This document shows positions 60,530 to 64,000 of a stretch of 64,000 nucleotides of DNA, one piece after another. This DNA comes from Parapusillimonas granuli (GTDB lineage: Bacteria > Pseudomonadota > Gammaproteobacteria > Burkholderiales > Burkholderiaceae_B), in contig NZ_JACCEM010000004.1 of the NCBI RefSeq assembly GCF_013416525.1, positions 1 through 64,000 on the forward strand, given 5' to 3'. The position numbers were made by a program, and so were the translations under genes. A model generated the notes under the pieces. The model was not told the DNA's origin, did not search any database, and worked only from the letters and a program-made list of their open reading frames with translations. Each line of letters begins with the position of its first letter. Position 1 is the first letter of the stretch.

Positions 60530-61021
60530 TTAAAGCTTCAGGACCCGCTCGCCACGCCCGACACCGGACACCCCGGTACGGACCGTTTCCAGTATGGCGC
60601 TACGATCCAGCGCACCGATGAAGGCTTCGATCTTTTCCTGATCGCCCGTCAGTTCAATGGTGTAGACCTTGTCGGTGACGTCGATGATGCGCCCGCGGAA
60701 AATATCGGCCATGCGCTTCATTTCGTCCCGTTCCTTGCCCACCGCGCGAACCTTGATCATCATCAGTTCGCGCTCGATGTGCGGGCCTTCGGAAAGATCG
60801 ACGACTTTCACGACGTCGACGAGGCGATTGAGGTGCTTGGTGATCTGTTCGACGATCTCGTCGGAACCATGCGTGACGATCGTCATGCGGGACAGCGTGG
60901 AGTCTTCCGTGGGCGCGACGGTAAGGGTCTCGATATTATATCCACGGGCGGAAAACAGCCCCACCACGCGTGACAATGCGCCTGGCTCGTTCTCGAGAAG
61001 GATGGAAATTACGTGTTTCAT
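60530..61021 (-). CDS. ilvH: Acetolactate synthase small subunit
   Basis: A 163-residue regulatory subunit that gives valine feedback control to acetolactate synthase. The N-terminal ACT domain is ISILLENEPGALSRVVGLFSARGYNIETLTVAPT, followed by LVDVVKVVDLSEGPHIERELMMIKV. AAGGAGAG precedes two adjacent ATGs; I use the second (MKHV), one codon after the first at 61024. It lies 8-10 bp after ilvI. Confidence 0.96.
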   Translation of the reverse strand: MKHVISILLENEPGALSRVVGLFSARGYNIETLTVAPTEDSTLSRMTIVTHGSDEIVEQITKHLNRLVDVVKVVDLSEGPHIERELMMIKVRAVGKERDEMKRMADIFRGRIIDVTDKVYTIELTGDQEKIEAFIGALDRSAILETVRTGVSGVGRGERVLKL

Positions 61022-61031
61022 CATTCTCTCC

Positions 61032-62753
61032 TTACAGGTCTTCGGAACCAAGCAGCATTTCGGTGAGCCCGCGCCCCGCCTTCACCATGGGCCAGACGTT
61101 CTCGGTCTGGTCCGTGATGAAATCCAGGAACACCAGGCGATCCTTGTGCTTGACGAAGGCTTCGCGGATCGCGGGCTCGACGTCGGCCGGCTTGTCGATG
61201 CGCAAGCCCACGTGCCCGTAGCTTTCGACGAGCTTCACGAAATCGGGCAGCGCGTCCACATAGGATTCGGAATAGCGCGAACCGTAGTCGATCTGCTGCC
61301 ACTGCCGGACCATGCCCAGGTAGCGGTTGTTCAGGCACAGGATCTTGGGCGACAGGCGGTACTGCTTGCAGGTGGAAAGTTCCTGGATGTTCATCTGGAT
61401 GGAGCCTTCGCCGGTGATGACCGCCACGTCGCTGCCGGGATTGGCCATCTGCACGCCCATCGCATAGGGCAGGCCTACGCCCATGGTGCCCAGCCCGCCG
61501 GAATTGATCCAGCGGCGCGGCTGGTTGAAGCGGTAGTACTGCGCCGCCCACATCTGGTGCTGCCCGACGTCGGACGTGACGAAGGCGTCGCCGCCGGTGA
61601 CTTCCCAGAGCTTTTCGACCACGAACTGCGGCTTGATGAGCTCGGTGGACGGCTCGTAGGCCAGGCATTGCTTGCCGCGCCAGGTGTTGATCTGCTGCCA
61701 CCACTTCGCCAGCGCCGCCTTGTTGGGCGCGGCGTCGGCCAGCGCCTGGGCATACAGGCCGTTGAATTCCTGCAGCACTTCCTTCACGCTGCCGACGATG
61801 GGAACGTCGACCCGCACGCGCTTGGAGATCGACGACGGGTCGATGTCTATGTGCACGATCTTGCGCGGAACCTGGGCGAAGTGCTTGGTGTTGCCGATCA
61901 CCCGGTCATCGAAGCGCGCGCCCACGGCGATGAGCACGTCGCAGTTCTGCATGGCCATGTTGGCTTCGTAGGTGCCGTGCATGCCCGGCATGCCGACGAA
62001 CTTGTCGTCGTCGGCGGGGAAGGCGCCCAGCCCCATCAGGGTGTTGGTGCAGGGCGCTCCGGACAGCCTCACCAGTTCGCGCAGTTCGGCGGCGGAGTCC
62101 GACAGCACCACGCCGCCGCCCGAATAGATCATGGGTCGTTCGGCCGTCAGCAGCATTTGCACGGCTTTCTTGATCTGGCCCAGATGACCCTTGGTGACGG
62201 GCGCATACGAGCGCATCTTCACTTCGCCGCGCTTGGGCGCGAACTTGCAGGTGGCGACGGTGATGTCCTTGGGAATGTCGACCAGCACCGGGCCCGGACG
62301 CCCCGTCCTGGCGATGTAGAAGGCCCGGCGCATGGTCTCGGCCAGGTCTTTGATGTCGCGCACCAGGAAGTTGTGCTTGACGCAGGGCCGCGTGATGCCG
62401 ACCGTGTCGCACTCCTGGAAGGCGTCCTCGCCGATGGCCTGGGTGGGCACCTGGCCGCTGATGATCACCATGGGAATGGAGTCCATGTAGGCGGTGGCGA
62501 TGCCGGTGACCGCGTTGGTCAGGCCCGGGCCGCTGGTGACCAGCGCCACGCCTATCTTGTTCGACGAGCGCGAGTAGGCATCGGCCGCATGCACGGCGGC
62601 CTGCTCGTGCCGAACGAGTATGTGCTTGAAATTGTCTTGCTTGTAGATTGCGTCGTAGATGTACAGTACCGCGCCGCCGGGGTAGCCAAACACATGGTCT
62701 ACGCCTTCTTCGGCAAGGCAACGCACGACGATATCGGCGCCATTGAGTTCCAT
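61032..62753 (-). CDS. ilvI: Acetolactate synthase large subunit
   Basis: A 573-residue thiamine diphosphate enzyme making acetolactate from pyruvate. FGYPGGAVLYIYDAIY and the catalytic Glu region VRHEQAAVHAADAY are in the N-terminal domain; the cofactor site is ITGEGSIQMNIQEL with GLGTMGVGLPYAMGVQMA before it. The start MELNGADIVVRCLAEEGVDHV at 62753 matches the family; an in-frame extension upstream is rejected. It starts the ilvI-ilvH-ilvC operon. Confidence 0.96.
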   Translation of the reverse strand: MELNGADIVVRCLAEEGVDHVFGYPGGAVLYIYDAIYKQDNFKHILVRHEQAAVHAADAYSRSSNKIGVALVTSGPGLTNAVTGIATAYMDSIPMVIISGQVPTQAIGEDAFQECDTVGITRPCVKHNFLVRDIKDLAETMRRAFYIARTGRPGPVLVDIPKDITVATCKFAPKRGEVKMRSYAPVTKGHLGQIKKAVQMLLTAERPMIYSGGGVVLSDSAAELRELVRLSGAPCTNTLMGLGAFPADDDKFVGMPGMHGTYEANMAMQNCDVLIAVGARFDDRVIGNTKHFAQVPRKIVHIDIDPSSISKRVRVDVPIVGSVKEVLQEFNGLYAQALADAAPNKAALAKWWQQINTWRGKQCLAYEPSTELIKPQFVVEKLWEVTGGDAFVTSDVGQHQMWAAQYYRFNQPRRWINSGGLGTMGVGLPYAMGVQMANPGSDVAVITGEGSIQMNIQELSTCKQYRLSPKILCLNNRYLGMVRQWQQIDYGSRYSESYVDALPDFVKLVESYGHVGLRIDKPADVEPAIREAFVKHKDRLVFLDFITDQTENVWPMVKAGRGLTEMLLGSEDL

Positions 62754-63145
62754 ATTGAAATTCCTTTCATGACCAGCGCTGTCACCCCGACCGGCCCTCG
62801 AGGCCCGAGCCCACCCGGCAACCAGCAACATGACCTGGCGTTTTATGGCTCACGGAGCCATGCCACCCAGACACCTTACCGACCCGGATCGAACTCATCG
62901 AATGTGCAGCGCGAGCGTTCACATGAACGCGGGAGGTAGAAACGGAAGCCTGGCATCGCACGCTTGTGGCGCGGCCAACAGCAAAGTATTACAGGCGCAA
63001 AAAACCGGGCGGATAGCCCGGAACACGGTGCCTTGTGCGGCCCGCCCTGGATAGTCGAGCGGACCAAGACGCTAATGTAGCGCGGAAGCGGGCCGGAATC
63101 AAATCGGCCGCCCCGGAGTTCCGCCGAGCGGCCCCGCCCCTGCGA
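62754..63145 (-). other. Upstream region of the ilv operon
   Basis: A gap of 392 bp containing the terminator at 62999-63021 and then about 245 bp before ilvI. I looked for a leader peptide rich in Leu, Val or Ile codons and found none. The promoter was not identified with confidence. Confidence 0.4.
62999..63021 (-). terminator. Rho-independent terminator upstream of ilvI
   Basis: On the minus strand CCGGGC-TATCC-GCCCGG is followed by TTTTTT. It lies 125 bp past the stop of the isocitrate lyase/PEP mutase-family gene and most simply ends that transcript; an attenuator role for the ilv operon is possible but no leader peptide was seen. Confidence 0.7.
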
Positions 63146-64000
63146 TCAATCGAAGGTGGTGAGGCGCTTTTCCAGGGCGCGCATGTTGTCATAGTCCATG
63201 AGCTGCATGATGTCTTCGATGCCCACCAGCAGATCGGGGCGATCGGCCGGCCGGCCCGTGGCGATCACTTCCTGCATCACGCCCAAGGCCTGCCGCATGC
63301 CGTGGATGGCGGCGGCCGGCAGCATGCGGGGCAGGCTGATGCGCTTGACGCCGAGCTCCCGCAGCCTGGGCAGCGGGATCAATGGCGTGGTGGGGCGCGC
63401 GCGTATGCCGAAGCCCATGTTGATGCTCACGGGGATGCCGGCGGCGTCGACGATGCGCGCGATGTCTTCTTCGGTGCGCACCGCGTCGGGGAACAGCATG
63501 TCGGCGCCCGCCGCCGCGTATGCCTTGGCCCGCTTGACCGCGCCCTCGATGCCTTCCAGGGCGAGGGAGTCCGTGCGCGCGATGATCACGAAGTCGTCGT
63601 TGCGGCGCGCCAGGCAGGCGGCCTCGATCTTCTTGACCATTTCGGCCTGGCTGACGACGTCCTTGCCGGGCATGTGCCCGCAACGCTTCGGGCTTACCTG
63701 GTCTTCGAGATTGATGCCGGCCACGCCCGCCTCTTCGAACAGCCTGACGGTATGGAAGACGTTCACCGGATTGCCATAGCCGGTATCCGCGTCGGCCGTC
63801 AGCGGGATGGACACCGAACGCGCCAGGTTGCGGCAATGGTCGACGTTTTCCGCCAGGCCCATCACGCCGATGTCGGGCACGCCCAGCAGCGAATTGGACA
63901 GCGCGGCGCCGCTGGTGCAGGCGGTCTTGAAGCCCGCGGCTTCGACCAGCCGTATGCTGTAGCCATCGTAGACGCCGGGTGAAACGATGAAGGCTTCACT
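63146..64000 (-). CDS. Isocitrate lyase/PEP mutase-family protein, N-terminus outside window
   Basis: The last 284 codons of a TIM-barrel carbon-carbon lyase; the frame is open through the right edge, so the start is missing. Visible are PLTADADTGYGNP (metal-binding Asp region), EEAGVAGINLEDQVSPKRCGHMPGKDVV with the KRCGH catalytic loop, and DDFVIIARTDS. This pattern fits the oxaloacetate decarboxylase/2-methylisocitrate lyase-like branch. Methylisocitrate lyase, oxaloacetate decarboxylase and other activities cannot be told apart here. A terminator follows at 62999-63021. Confidence 0.85.
   Translation of the reverse strand, partial: SEAFIVSPGVYDGYSIRLVEAAGFKTACTSGAALSNSLLGVPDIGVMGLAENVDHCRNLARSVSIPLTADADTGYGNPVNVFHTVRLFEEAGVAGINLEDQVSPKRCGHMPGKDVVSQAEMVKKIEAACLARRNDDFVIIARTDSLALEGIEGAVKRAKAYAAAGADMLFPDAVRTEEDIARIVDAAGIPVSINMGFGIRARPTTPLIPLPRLRELGVKRISLPRMLPAAAIHGMRQALGVMQEVIATGRPADRPDLLVGIEDIMQLMDYDNMRALEKRLTTFD

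Noticed and set aside
62754-63145. Leader peptide for attenuation of the ilv operon
   Set aside because: No short frame rich in Leu, Val or Ile codons with a Shine-Dalgarno was seen.

Overview
The window looks like a chromosome of an Alcaligenaceae betaproteobacterium (Bordetella/Achromobacter/Pusillimonas-like). It is GC-rich. The gene order ilvI-ilvH-ilvC, psd-pssA, rpsO-pnp, qor-tpiA-secG-tRNA-Leu matches, from memory, a conserved Bordetella/Achromobacter backbone in which nuo genes follow the tRNA. Bug-type binding proteins and a bhu/hmu-type heme operon fit the same family. Accessory blocks appear to have been inserted between these backbone genes.

Region by region. (A) 1-11.4 kb is visibly more AT-rich and reads as a genomic island ending at tRNA-Leu(GAG). 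It holds a partial IS3-type element, a truncated LtaS-like phosphoglycerol transferase, an OmpR/EnvZ-type two-component pair, a polyprenyl-type glycosyltransferase, dgkA, a decayed AAA+ ATPase stub, a large ParB-like protein, an XRE regulator, a strongly folded RNA region upstream of an AlpA-like excisionase, and a P4-type tyrosine integrase. (B) 11.4-14.2 kb is backbone: tRNA-Leu, secG, tpiA, qor, tRNA-Ser. (C) 14.4-19.6 kb is a C5-dicarboxylate module: two type III CoA-transferases (one resembling 2-methylfumaryl-CoA isomerase), a MaoC hydratase, a Bug receptor and a divergent LysR regulator. (D) 19.7-35.1 kb is a complete nitrate respiration block on the minus strand: narK1, narK2, narGHJI, a PpiC-type foldase, moaA, a beta-carbonic anhydrase, mobB and narXL. 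The narK1 and narG upstream regions share a 30-bp element. (E) 35.2-40.6 kb is tRNA-Leu(TAA), a truncated T4-endonuclease-V-like ORF, pnp, rpsO, a lipoprotein gene, pssA and psd. (F) 40.6-46.8 kb is the heme uptake operon hmuRSTUV with a Fur box. (G) 46.8-59.4 kb is a TetR gene divergent from a long operon: alpha/beta hydrolase, amidohydrolase, a Liv-type ABC transporter whose LivF subunit is fused to a Tm-1-like (UPF0261) domain, a Tm-1-type TIM barrel, a flotillin and an SRPBCC protein. (H) 59.4-64 kb is ilvC, ilvH, ilvI and the start of an isocitrate lyase/PEP mutase-family gene.

The two most unusual items are the Liv/Tm-1/flotillin operon (G), which has no function I can assign, and the multi-helix RNA region between the XRE and AlpA-like genes of the island (about 9286-9688). 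The RNA region may be a member of the known int-alpA class rather than something new. Smaller signals worth checking are an exact 11-bp-period triple repeat upstream of the two-component operon, the shared nar palindrome TGACTAGTCA, and a 33-bp palindrome in front of operon G.
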